From UBA4416 sp964543545 (GTDB lineage: Bacteria; Bacteroidota; Bacteroidia; B-17B0; Aurantibacillaceae), in NCBI GenBank assembly GCA_964543545.1, contig CAZIYT010000001.1:310001-374000 (forward strand): 64,000 bases of DNA. Direction: 5' to 3'. Positions 35,293 through 43,167 of this stretch are shown in pieces. Each line of letters begins with the position of its first letter. Position 1 is the first letter of the stretch. The translations under genes were made by a program, and so were the position numbers. Below the pieces are notes generated by a model that had not been told where the DNA came from, made no database searches, and saw nothing but the letters and a program-made list of their open reading frames with translations.

Positions 35293-36015
35293 ATGAAAAC
35301 ATCAACTTTAGCCCTTATTTCTTTTTGTGTGATCGCACTTGCTTCCTGCCGTAAACAATCTCCTATACCGGTTGTAGGCCGCGGCGACGTTGTCAGCAAA
35401 ACATACGACCATAGCGGCTTCGACCACATCGACCTGTCTATCGACGCCGACGTGGATTACATACAGGACAATGCCTACTATGTAGAGGTGTATGCACAAT
35501 CCAATATTCATAAAGCACTCCGGATCAGGGTAGACGGCTCTACGCTGCGCATTGATGCTAAAAATCCTTTATGGAAGCACAAGACCGTCCGCATTAAAGT
35601 ACACTCCCCGAACCTCTATGGTGTGGAAGTGAGTGGAAGCGGAGACTTCGAGGCACAAACGCCGATTCTCACCAATACAATGGACATTCACATCAGCGGC
35701 AGCGGCTCCGCATCCCTGGCCTCCCTCAACAGTCAAAGCCTGAACGCAGAGCTCAGCGGCTCCGGAAAGCTTAGCATCCATGGTGGCTCCACCATTGACC
35801 AGTCCTTGCAGGCAAGCGGCTCGGGCGATATCGATGTGATGTCGATGAGCTCTGAAAACAGCACGGTGCGCTTAAGCGGTTCGGGGAGCGCCAGGCTAAA
35901 TGCCAGCAAACGACTCGATGTGCGCATTTCGGGAAGCGGCAGCGTCAAATATACGGGGACACCGGCTGTGAACTCCGAGATCAGCGGCTCCGGAAAACTC
36001 AGCAACGTCAACTAA
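35293..36015 (+). CDS. DUF2807 (head-GIN domain) lipoprotein
   Basis: 240 residues. Lipoprotein signal with Cys19 (ALASC). Residues 35-240 are a repetitive beta-helix-like DUF2807 domain with many S-G-S-G turns (GSGDFEA, SGSGSASL, SGSGKLS). In Bacteroidota such proteins are called putative auto-transporter adhesin, head GIN domain; they are likely surface or periplasmic and their function is not established. It is the first gene of the operon with the TonB receptor and sits behind the ECF-like promoter. Confidence 0.88.
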   Translation: MKTSTLALISFCVIALASCRKQSPIPVVGRGDVVSKTYDHSGFDHIDLSIDADVDYIQDNAYYVEVYAQSNIHKALRIRVDGSTLRIDAKNPLWKHKTVRIKVHSPNLYGVEVSGSGDFEAQTPILTNTMDIHISGSGSASLASLNSQSLNAELSGSGKLSIHGGSTIDQSLQASGSGDIDVMSMSSENSTVRLSGSGSARLNASKRLDVRISGSGSVKYTGTPAVNSEISGSGKLSNVN

Positions 36016-36053
36016 CTATTCATTTTTTGTCTAATCTTTTTTCTGAAATAAAT

Positions 36054-38423
36054 ATGCTGTGTTATAACAATAGATTCATCCTGCTTTCCTTCCTGCTTGG
36101 TTTTTCGGTACTCCTCCGGGCACAGGCTCCTACACAAACCGTGAGGGGAACGGTGGTAGACAAGATCTCCCAGGCGCCCCTGCCCGGAGCAATTGTGGTG
36201 ATCGTGAACTCCGAGCCATTGATGGGTGTGAGCACCAACGAAGAAGGAAAATTCAGCTTCAGCAAGGTTCCTGTCGGAAAGCAAACCTTAAAGATTTCCT
36301 TCATCGGCTATAAGGAATCCGTGATGCAAAACCTGTCGGTAAATGCGGGAAAGGAGCTTGTACTGAATGTATCGCTCGAGGAAGACATCAAGGCCATGGA
36401 TGAAGTGGTGGTCAGTGCCAAAGTAGAAAAAAACAAGCCCCTGAATGACATGTCAACCGTGAGCACAAGGGCTTTCTCGGTGGAGGAAACGCAAAAATTT
36501 GCAGCCGCCGTCAATGATCCGGCACGGATGGCCACTTCCTTTGCGGGCGTAGTGGGCGGCAACGACGGGGCGAATATGATCTCCATCCGCGGCAACTCAC
36601 CGAACGGCTTGTTGTGGCGCATGGAAGGCGTGGAAATTCCTAATCCCAATCACTTTTCCAATGTAGGTACCTCGGGTGGCGGCATCGCTATCATCAGCGC
36701 GCAGCTGCTCGGCAACTCCGATTTTTCTACCGGCGCTTTTGCAGCAGAATATGGCAATGCCCTCTCCGGCGTATTTGACCTGAGATTGAGAAAAGGCAAC
36801 AACCAGAAAAGGGAATATACCTTACAGCTTGGTGTATTGGGTGCGGATGTTGCTACCGAAGGACCATTCAAAAAAGGCTATGACGGCTCTTACCTGGTCA
36901 ATTACCGCTATTCGACCCTCAACCTGCTGGGAAAAATAGGTGTTCCTATCGGTGATGCCAATACCATCTTCCAGGACCTGTCGCTCAATGTGTCCCTGCC
37001 CACCAAAAAGCTGGGAACCTTTACGGTGTTCGGTTTCGGAGGCATCAGCAACCAGAGTACCAGCGCGCAGAAAGACACGGCTAAGTGGCGCGAAGACGAC
37101 TTCACGAGGCTCAACACCAACTTCTATAGCAATACCGGCGCTATAGGGATTACGAATACCAGGCTTTTCCAAAACCACTCTTACCTGAAAACAGCCCTGG
37201 TGTTCTCCGGCATACAGAACGGCTATTCGCAGGAAAAGATGCACGTCGATTTTGACGGCTTCACCAAGGAATACGAGCAGGTATTTTCCCAGACCAAAGT
37301 AACACTCTCCACAACCTATACAAAGAAGATCAGCGCGAGGAGCAATATCCGCAGCGGCTTTATCCTGAACGAGCTGGGATACAACCTCGTTCAGAAAGAC
37401 AACGAGGACACGACAGTGCTCATCCCCCGCATCCAGGTAAAAGGCAGCACACAAACGGCGCAGGTCTTTTTCCAGTGGAACTACAAGCTGAGTGAAAAGC
37501 TGACAACGAATGTAGGCCTTCACTACTTCCAGCTGTTCCTCAACAACTCCAACTCCCTGGAGCCAAGGGCTTCCTTGAGGTATGAGTTCAACCCACGCAA
37601 CAACATTACCTTCGGATACGGCCTCCACAGCCAGCTGCAGCCTATCGGCGTTTACTTCGCACAAAGCCAGGCTTCCGACGGAACGTATAACCGGCCGAAT
37701 AAAGACCTTGCCCTGAGCAAAGCGCATCACCTGGTATTAGGCTACGACTGGAGCATCAACAGCTATTCGCATATCAAAACGGAAGTGTATTACCAGCACC
37801 TGTTCAATGTTCCTATCAGCAAGGATACGGCGAGCACCTACTCTATCCTGAACGCGACCGATGGCTTTGCCACCGATCCGCTCACCAATAAAGGCCTGGG
37901 AAGAAATTACGGGCTCGAGCTCACCTACGAGCGCTTCATGCACCGCAACCTGTATTACCTCGTATCGGCTTCCCTCTACGATTCGAAATACCAAACTGCC
38001 AAAGGTCAGTGGTTCAATACGCGCTTCAATACCAATTATGCATTAACCGTTACAGCCGGCAAGGAATGGACCCTATCCGAAAAACGGAAGAGCCGCGTGA
38101 TCGGCTTCAATGTGAAATCGGTATATGTTGGCGGAATGCGTTACACGCCGATTAACCTCAACGCTTCCATCGCCAAAGGGGAAACGGTATTCGATGATTC
38201 CAAAACCTTTGAAGAGAAAAATCCGGATTATTACCGCCTCGACATCCGCATCAGCCTGAAGCGCAATTACAAAAAAGTAACGGGCACGCTGGCGTTGGAT
38301 ATTCAGAATACGATCAACCGGAAAAATGTCGGCGGGCAATACTTTGACGTCAACACCGGAAAAATCAAATACTGGTACCAGGCACCGCTTATCCCTGTAC
38401 TGAGCTACAGGCTGGAGTTTTAA
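36054..38423 (+). CDS. TonB-dependent receptor with carboxypeptidase-regulatory N-terminus
   Basis: 789 residues from the ATG at 36054 (a TTG at 36027 is less likely, as the ATG opens a good signal peptide, RFILLSFLLGFSVLLRAQ). CarboxypepD_reg-like domain about residues 28-110 (RGTVVDKISQAPLPGAIVVI), TonB-box/plug about 115-220 (MDEVVVSAK, SIRGNSPNGLLWRMEGVEIPNP), then a beta-barrel ending in Phe (SYRLEF). No STN domain is present. No SusD partner follows, so it is not a classical glycan Sus pair. The substrate is unknown. It is 38 nt behind the DUF2807 gene. Confidence 0.92.
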   Translation: MLCYNNRFILLSFLLGFSVLLRAQAPTQTVRGTVVDKISQAPLPGAIVVIVNSEPLMGVSTNEEGKFSFSKVPVGKQTLKISFIGYKESVMQNLSVNAGKELVLNVSLEEDIKAMDEVVVSAKVEKNKPLNDMSTVSTRAFSVEETQKFAAAVNDPARMATSFAGVVGGNDGANMISIRGNSPNGLLWRMEGVEIPNPNHFSNVGTSGGGIAIISAQLLGNSDFSTGAFAAEYGNALSGVFDLRLRKGNNQKREYTLQLGVLGADVATEGPFKKGYDGSYLVNYRYSTLNLLGKIGVPIGDANTIFQDLSLNVSLPTKKLGTFTVFGFGGISNQSTSAQKDTAKWREDDFTRLNTNFYSNTGAIGITNTRLFQNHSYLKTALVFSGIQNGYSQEKMHVDFDGFTKEYEQVFSQTKVTLSTTYTKKISARSNIRSGFILNELGYNLVQKDNEDTTVLIPRIQVKGSTQTAQVFFQWNYKLSEKLTTNVGLHYFQLFLNNSNSLEPRASLRYEFNPRNNITFGYGLHSQLQPIGVYFAQSQASDGTYNRPNKDLALSKAHHLVLGYDWSINSYSHIKTEVYYQHLFNVPISKDTASTYSILNATDGFATDPLTNKGLGRNYGLELTYERFMHRNLYYLVSASLYDSKYQTAKGQWFNTRFNTNYALTVTAGKEWTLSEKRKSRVIGFNVKSVYVGGMRYTPINLNASIAKGETVFDDSKTFEEKNPDYYRLDIRISLKRNYKKVTGTLALDIQNTINRKNVGGQYFDVNTGKIKYWYQAPLIPVLSYRLEF

Positions 38424-38435
38424 TAAACTGTCATT

Positions 38436-38483
38436 GACTTCGGGAGCCTCAGTCAACGTATGGTGGCTGAGGCTCTCGAAGCC
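38436..38483. repeat. Dispersed hairpin repeat family 2, copy 2
   Basis: An imperfect hairpin 13 nt after the TonB-receptor stop: the right arm GGTGGCTGAGGCTCTCGAAG then CC (38462-38483) pairs with a slightly diverged left arm (38436-38457), loop GTAT. The same arm sequence is found at 22132-22156 and 42392-42444. It may end the receptor transcript although no T-run follows. Confidence 0.6.
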
Positions 38484-38512
38484 ATTATACGTTGTTGTAG
38501 GGAATTTTTTAC

Positions 38513-38692
38513 TCAGTTCTTTTTGAGGTATTCCCGTACAGCCTTCGCTGAATGCCCAACGGCTTTTACTGCTTCGGTAAGCTCCATGACGCTGCAGGCA
38601 AGGGCTTTCGACCAGTACTTTACTTCCCAGTCTTCTGTAAGGCTTATCAGGCTCGCGTCACGAGGCCCCCGGTTTTCTAAGTTATCTGCCAT
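38513..38692 (-). CDS. DUF3606 small protein
   Basis: A 59-residue reading frame on the minus strand, ATG at 38692 to TGA at 38513-38515: MADNLENRGPRDASLISLTE followed by DWEVKYWSKALACSVMELTE and ending AKAVREYLKKN. It matches the DUF3606 family, short cytoplasmic proteins with the same DWEVRYW and AVKAVGxSAxAV pattern. Function unknown. It sits alone between the TonB receptor and a plus-strand hypothetical gene. Confidence 0.85.
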   Translation of the reverse strand: MADNLENRGPRDASLISLTEDWEVKYWSKALACSVMELTEAVKAVGHSAKAVREYLKKN

Positions 38693-38803
38693 GATCGTTG
38701 ATGTTATCGGTTCTATCAGGCAGAATTCAATTAAAATGCCAGCCCATCCGGTATGCTACGATCTGTAGCAACAGCAGAAGCCCGGCCCGCTTACCTTTGT
38801 GCC

Positions 38804-39202
38804 ATGTATCTGCATAGCTCACACCTGCTCATTAAGCTCTCTAAAGACAAGCCTTCCCGCATCGGGATTAAATACGCCTATGAATTCCAGGCGCTCAAGC
38901 CTTATGAGGAGCTGGTCAGGAAATACCCGCAACATAGTTTCTCCCTCAAGCTGGAGCCGAAAGCCAAACAGATCAACCTCAGCCTGAGATCGGATCAAAG
39001 CGGCGAGGTGGTCAGGTATAAGGATCTGCTCTATAAGCCCGAAGAGCTCCGGAAGCTGATCGATGCGGGCTCCGGCATACTGCCGATGGAGTTTGTCCAC
39101 ATCTACAGCGAGGCCAATGTGCTGCTGATTGCCAGGCCCTTCAAGCAACAGCACTTTTTTACGCTGAGCTCTTACGAGGTTATCGGGCTCAATGATTTTT
39201 AA
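38804..39202 (+). CDS. Hypothetical protein, leaderless start
   Basis: 132 residues from the ATG at 38804 (MYLHSSHLLIKLSKDKPSRI). Basic, without signal peptide or transmembrane segment; a mixed alpha/beta pattern. I do not recognise the family. The TACCTTTG box (38792-38799) ends 4 nt before the ATG, which would place the transcription start at or next to the start codon. A longer frame to 38753 would include the promoter box and is rejected. Confidence 0.6.
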   Translation: MYLHSSHLLIKLSKDKPSRIGIKYAYEFQALKPYEELVRKYPQHSFSLKLEPKAKQINLSLRSDQSGEVVRYKDLLYKPEELRKLIDAGSGILPMEFVHIYSEANVLLIARPFKQQHFFTLSSYEVIGLNDF

Positions 39203-39257
39203 GTAGCCTGGTATTTGCTGTAAGAGTTTGTACCTTTATGAAACCAAACGCCTTGCC

Positions 39258-39731
39258 ATGAAACCTTTTTTTGTACTGATCATCAGCTTTGCTGTTTCTT
39301 TTCTTGCGGTCCGCTTCATTACCGGCACGGCGGATCCTTTCCTGGCAGGCAACATCGCCATGAGCGTGATGCTGCTGTTTACCGCCATCGGGCATTTTGC
39401 CTTTGTAAAGGGCATGGAAATGATGATGCCTCCTTTCATTCCTTTTAAGGCAGCGATGGTATACATCACCGGCATCATTGAAGTGATGGCCGCTGCGGGG
39501 CTCCTCATTCCTTCCCTGCAGCTTCTCACCTCTTACCTGCTCATCCTGTTTTTTATCCTGATCCTTCCTGTCAATATTTATGCGGCTTCCAAAAATGTGG
39601 ATTATCAGAAAAGCACTTACGAAGGCCCCGGGCTGTCGTATCTATGGTTCAGGATCCCTTTCCAGCTGTTCCTGATTGCCTGGGTTTACCTTTGCAATAT
39701 TTTTCACGCCGCTCTTATCAGCAACTTATAA
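39258..39731 (+). CDS. DoxX-like membrane protein
   Basis: 157 residues from the ATG at 39258. Four hydrophobic segments (about residues 5-22, 33-52, 63-100 and 128-148) and the DoxX-type sequence FTAIGHFAFVKGMEMMMPPFIPFKAAMVYITGIIEVMAAAGLL in which His and Glu sit at the helix ends. DoxX-like proteins are small inner-membrane proteins of poorly defined, often redox-related, function. It is followed by the DinB gene after 9 nt. Confidence 0.82.
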   Translation: MKPFFVLIISFAVSFLAVRFITGTADPFLAGNIAMSVMLLFTAIGHFAFVKGMEMMMPPFIPFKAAMVYITGIIEVMAAAGLLIPSLQLLTSYLLILFFILILPVNIYAASKNVDYQKSTYEGPGLSYLWFRIPFQLFLIAWVYLCNIFHAALISNL

Positions 39732-39740
39732 TGATTCGCC

Positions 39741-40214
39741 ATGAAACAAGACATCATCAAACAGTTACAGGATCTGCTGCACGGCCCCTTATGGCTCGAC
39801 GAACACTTTGACAAAAAGCTGAGCAGTGTTTCTGCGGAGGAAGCGTTCATCAATCCGCTTCCGGGCCTGCACAGCGTGGCAGAGCTGCTCTCGCACCTCA
39901 ACGTATGGCTGCGCGCCTGCATGGACCGGATGACGGGCATAGAGAATAGCCTGAAGGACAACAGCCCGGACGACTGGAAACATAATGCCCTGCTCAGGAC
40001 CGATGGCTGGGAGGTTTTAAAAGAAGAGTTCTACGACCTCCATGATGAGCTGATCCGGCTGATTGAAACCAGTGACGATTCTTTTTTTGAAAAACCATAC
40101 CCGGGATCGGCATTCACGCACCAGGATATTCTGAACGGATTGATCCATCACAATGCCTATCACCTGGGGCAGATGGGCCTGACGATTAAGTTTTTGAAAT
40201 CAGATCTCTATTAA
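39741..40214 (+). CDS. DinB-family protein
   Basis: 157 residues, four-helix bundle of the DinB/YfiT metal-dependent superfamily. Candidate metal ligands are His in SVAELLSHLNVWL and the pair in LIHHNAYHLGQMG near the C-terminus, the typical HxxxHxxQ arrangement. Members include thiol transferases with bacillithiol or mycothiol, and many of unknown role. It lies 9 nt after the DoxX-like gene, so they are probably co-transcribed. Confidence 0.85.
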   Translation: MKQDIIKQLQDLLHGPLWLDEHFDKKLSSVSAEEAFINPLPGLHSVAELLSHLNVWLRACMDRMTGIENSLKDNSPDDWKHNALLRTDGWEVLKEEFYDLHDELIRLIETSDDSFFEKPYPGSAFTHQDILNGLIHHNAYHLGQMGLTIKFLKSDLY

Positions 40215-40234
40215 GGGTTTATTACTCTTAGAAC

Positions 40235-40999
40235 TTAAGAAATAGTTCTAGTATGGGCATTCTTTCTCAAACCTATTAAGAAAATAAGCGGGGCTGCAGC
40301 TGCCATGAGGTGTTTGATGCTATGCCCGCTTATGCCCGCCACATGAAAGAGCGCCGCATCTTTTATCTCAAAGACCTTGGCAATGACATAAGCTAACAGC
40401 ACCAGCCAGAAATACATTTTCGGTAGCCCATGATTTTTAAAGAGCAGCAGGATCAGGGGAATCAACAGCATGGGCAGAAACTGCACCAGGAAATAGAAAC
40501 GCAGGTCGCCCTGCCCGCGGCTCTCCGTCATCTGCCAGTAATACACCGACAACATCCCGAGAAAGAGCAAAGGCCACAGGAGTTTTTTTCCGGCTTCCGC
40601 ATGCACATAGTTGCGGATGATGACGGAGAAGAAAGCCATGAAGGCAATCGTCATCGGCAGCCTGTCCCAGATTAAGGTGTGGTTATCGGGATGCAGGTGA
40701 TACCAGGCCGAGCCGAAGCCCGTAAGCAGAATGCCCAGGAAAAATACCAGGCTTGCCGCATCGGGCCCCGTGTCTTTGCGTTTCCTCAAAAGGAATAGGA
40801 TCCCCGACATCCCAATGACCAGGAAAGGCAGGTTGCTCACCACGTTCCAGAAATTAGGAATGCCGCACAGGGGCCGGTCGTCGGCAAAGCGGTGGTATTC
40901 CAGGCTTTGGGGAATCGGATCTTTTAAAAGCGCGAGTGTGATCCCCGCCAGGCTGATCCCGGCCAGCACGATATATTTGAATGAAGCTTTCAAGGTCAT
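40235..40999 (-). CDS. Alkaline ceramidase-like (CREST) membrane protein
   Basis: 254 residues with about seven transmembrane helices. Features of the ceramidase/CREST superfamily: EYHRFADDRPLCGIPNFWNVVSNLPF near the N-terminus, GFGSAWYHLHPDN with His, WDRLPMTIAFMAF with Asp, and GHSIKHLMAAAAP with His-x-x-x-His. These residues form the zinc site in alkaline ceramidases. Bacteroidota make sphingolipids, so a sphingolipid amidase is possible, but substrate is inference. It is 10 nt away from the YiaA-like gene upstream on the same strand. Confidence 0.85.
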   Translation of the reverse strand: MTLKASFKYIVLAGISLAGITLALLKDPIPQSLEYHRFADDRPLCGIPNFWNVVSNLPFLVIGMSGILFLLRKRKDTGPDAASLVFFLGILLTGFGSAWYHLHPDNHTLIWDRLPMTIAFMAFFSVIIRNYVHAEAGKKLLWPLLFLGMLSVYYWQMTESRGQGDLRFYFLVQFLPMLLIPLILLLFKNHGLPKMYFWLVLLAYVIAKVFEIKDAALFHVAGISGHSIKHLMAAAAPLIFLIGLRKNAHTRTIS

Positions 41000-41009
41000 G
41001 ACGTTTTGA

Positions 41010-41438
41010 TTAAGAGTGATGTGTTTCTTCGGGAAGCTGATCTGTGTGTGTTTTGGCTTTGTGGCTGTCGCGGATATTTTTCTGAACGGCTACAGCAGCA
41101 AACACGGCGAGGGTAAAGGACATGCCGTAAAATCCTTTTTCGCTGCGCAGCAGATCGGCATTCCAGAGACCTATCACCAGCAGGAGGATAGACAGGATGG
41201 TGGAGAACCAGCTGATTCCATAGTAGATGGCCGTCACGGGAATACCTTCGAGGTCGTCGCGCACGGCTTTCTGAAGCGACACCGCAGAGAAGAGGCCGTA
41301 CATGAGCACCGTAAAATAATAGCCTTTTTCATTGAGGAGCATCGAGGCGTTCCATAAGCCGATAATGTAAGAAGCAACTCCTGCCAGCAAAGCAATCCAG
41401 GAGGCGCCGATAAAGGCATTGGATGGTTTTTGATTCAT
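41010..41438 (-). CDS. YiaA/YiaB-like inner membrane protein
   Basis: 142 residues built of two copies of a two-helix unit: about residues 8-60 (SWIALLAGVASYIIGLWNASMLLNEKGYYFTV in parts) and 70-125 (SWFSTILSILLLVIGLWNADLLRSEKGFYG). This is the YiaA/YiaB family. Function is not established. It precedes the ceramidase-like gene by 10 nt on the same strand and probably shares its transcript. Confidence 0.88.
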   Translation of the reverse strand: MNQKPSNAFIGASWIALLAGVASYIIGLWNASMLLNEKGYYFTVLMYGLFSAVSLQKAVRDDLEGIPVTAIYYGISWFSTILSILLLVIGLWNADLLRSEKGFYGMSFTLAVFAAVAVQKNIRDSHKAKTHTDQLPEETHHS

Positions 41439-41773
41439 GATCTGTTGATTTAAAATGATGGATCAAAAGTAGAGCGAAGAAAAACCGGGAGTTTTGACAA
41501 TTGTCAAAAAAAGAAATGGCCAGTTCTAATGCCATTGATTGTTTTAATTTTTCAGGGCACCCCACGGGCTGCGACGGGCTTCGCCTTCGCTTCGGTTCTT
41601 TACCGCGCAAGAGGCAGACGCGGTAAAGGAACTAAACCCTTTGCATCCCTGGCGCAGTAGCGGTGACATCATCCTGATCTTGCCCCGGAAGGAAACAAAG
41701 ATATGGAGCGACATTTCAAACATGTACCCTTCTGGATATGGAAGATCATAGAGCTAAAAAATGTTCTTTTCTC
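41439..41773. other. Intergenic region with repeat C
   Basis: About 335 nt without a credible gene. It holds copy C of repeat family 1 and the promoter region of the YiaA-like gene on the minus strand. A 40-codon plus-strand frame near 41704 has no supporting feature. Confidence 0.65.
41553..41668 (-). repeat. Dispersed repeat family 1, copy C
   Basis: On the minus strand 41655-41629 reads GCGCCAGGGATGCAAAGGGT then TTAGTTC, 23 of 27 positions identical to copy D (58300-58326). It is followed by a perfect stem CTTTACCGCG / CGCGGTAAAG (41598-41607 with 41619-41628) and a GC-rich tail. Confidence 0.7.
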
Positions 41774-42334
41774 TCAGACCTCCGCCCGGATGCGGCTCAG
41801 CGTTTCCTGCGTGATGCCCAGGTAGGACGCGATCTGCCCTAAGGTAGCGCGCTGTAACAAGGACGGCTTTGAAGAGAGCAATTTCTGGTAACGCTCTTTG
41901 GCGGTTTTAAACTGCAGGTTCAGCACCCGCTCTTCGAGCCTGATGTAATAATTTTCGGTGATGAGCCTGCCGATGCGCTCGGTTTCAGGGAAGGAGGTGT
42001 AGAGCTTTTGGAGGGCGGAATAATCCAGTGCTGTGAGCTCGCCGTCTTCCAGGGCCTGCACGTGTTCGAAGGAAGGCTTGCCGGCAATGAAGGCATAAAA
42101 GCAGGTGGCAAATTCTTCCTCCTGCGCAAACCAGTTGGTGACTTCTTTCCCATCCAGGAAATAATAGCCCCGCAGCAATCCCCGATGAATAAAGTAAAGC
42201 CGGCTGCAGCGCTCACCGATGCCGATGAGCTGATCGCCTTTGGAAACCCGGATAGTTTTTGAAATGGCAGTAATTTCCTGCTCCAGCTCTTTGGAAATGA
42301 AAATAACGGAGAAGAGGTGAGCGATCAATGACAT
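41774..42334 (-). CDS. Crp/Fnr-family transcription regulator
   Basis: 186 residues. A cyclic-nucleotide-binding fold in the first 115 residues (GDQLIGIGERCSRLYFIHRGLLRGYYFLDGKEVTNWF in parts) and a C-terminal winged-helix region (LGQIASYLGITQETLSRIRAEV). It lacks the Arg-Ser phosphate-binding pair of true cAMP receptors and the Fnr cysteines, like most Bacteroidota Crp-like proteins, so its ligand is unknown. It starts immediately at MSLIAHL; no partner gene is adjacent. Confidence 0.9.
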   Translation of the reverse strand: MSLIAHLFSVIFISKELEQEITAISKTIRVSKGDQLIGIGERCSRLYFIHRGLLRGYYFLDGKEVTNWFAQEEEFATCFYAFIAGKPSFEHVQALEDGELTALDYSALQKLYTSFPETERIGRLITENYYIRLEERVLNLQFKTAKERYQKLLSSKPSLLQRATLGQIASYLGITQETLSRIRAEV

Positions 42335-42391
42335 CGCTTAAAGTTAGAAATAAATCCAATACTGTTTCTGTATAGTTATCTGTGGATAAAG

Positions 42392-42444
42392 TGGCTTCGA
42401 GAGCCTCAGCCACCTTATCGCGATGGCTGAGGCTCTCGAAGCCA
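42392..42444. repeat. Dispersed hairpin repeat family 2, copy 3 (perfect)
   Basis: Arms 42392-42412 and 42424-42444 are perfect 21-nt inverted repeats (TGGCTTCGAGAGCCTCAGCC plus A) around an 11-nt loop. The same arm sequence is found at 22132-22156 and 38462-38483. It lies between the divergent crp-like start and the end of efp. Confidence 0.7.
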
Positions 42445-42517
42445 TCAGTGAAAACCACACAAAATATGCTACTCTAAAAAATGAGATTGCTTCGCGATGC
42501 TCGCCATGACGGAAACT

Positions 42518-42551
42518 AAAAAGCCTCTCACCATAACAGCAAGAGGCTTTT
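42518..42551 (-). terminator. Terminator after efp
   Basis: AAAAGCCTCT (42519-42528) pairs with AGAGGCTTTT (42542-42551) over a 13-nt loop; on the minus strand the right half ends in a T-run. It is 17 nt past the efp stop codon and could work in both directions. Confidence 0.75.
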
Positions 42552-42567
42552 CAAAAATCTAAAAAAA

Positions 42568-43131
42568 TTATTTCTTCACACGCTCCACATAAGAAGCGGT
42601 TCTTGTATCTACTTTCACTAAGTCGCCTTCGTTGCAGAATAAAGGCACATTCACTTTAGCTCCTGTATCAAGTGTGGCAGGCTTTAAGGTGTTGGTAGCG
42701 GTATCACCTTTTACACCCGGCTCGGTGTAAGTAATTTCGCAGATTACAAAAGTCGGTGCTTCTGCCAGGATCACGTTGTCGCCTTCGAAGGAAATTTTCA
42801 CTTCCATCCCTTCTTTCAGGAACTGGGCGCTGTCTCCAAACAGGATCATCGGCACGTGGATCTGCTCGTAGTTTTCGTTATCCATCACAACGGCAAAATC
42901 GCCTTCCAGGTAAATGAACTGCATTTGCTTGTATTCCACACGGACAATCTCTACGGTTTCGCCGCTTCTGAAACGGTTCTCGATTTGTTTGCCGTTGATC
43001 AGGTTACGCATTCTTGCCTGGTAAAAAGCACGAAGGTTGCCCGGGGTACGGTGCTGCCATTCCATGATCTGCATTAATTCACCATTCATTCTGATCACTG
43101 ATCCTACGTTGATATCGCCTGTATCTGCCAT
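42568..43131 (-). CDS. efp: Elongation factor P
   Basis: 187 residues, three OB-like domains. It enters stalled ribosomes at proline runs and helps peptide-bond formation. The C-terminal signature TYTEPGVKGDTATNTLKPATLDTGAKVNVPLF is standard. The domain I loop that normally carries modified Lys34 (PGKG) reads HRTPGNLRAF, so Asn occupies the tip; neither Lys nor Arg is available there for lysylation, rhamnosylation or aminopentanolation. It follows accA by 36 nt on the same strand. Confidence 0.96.
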   Translation of the reverse strand: MADTGDINVGSVIRMNGELMQIMEWQHRTPGNLRAFYQARMRNLINGKQIENRFRSGETVEIVRVEYKQMQFIYLEGDFAVVMDNENYEQIHVPMILFGDSAQFLKEGMEVKISFEGDNVILAEAPTFVICEITYTEPGVKGDTATNTLKPATLDTGAKVNVPLFCNEGDLVKVDTRTASYVERVKK

Positions 43132-43167
43132 AATAATTTTTGTTATTTATTTATATACGTTTTTTGA

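Noticed and set aside
36054..38423. Glycan-utilisation (Sus) locus around the TonB receptor
   Set aside because: No SusD homologue or glycoside hydrolase follows, and the receptor is linked to a DUF2807 lipoprotein and ECF regulation instead.
38460..38768. Plus-strand frame of 102 codons
   Set aside because: It is opposite the DUF3606 gene (38513-38692, minus), which matches a known family, and starts in a hairpin repeat.
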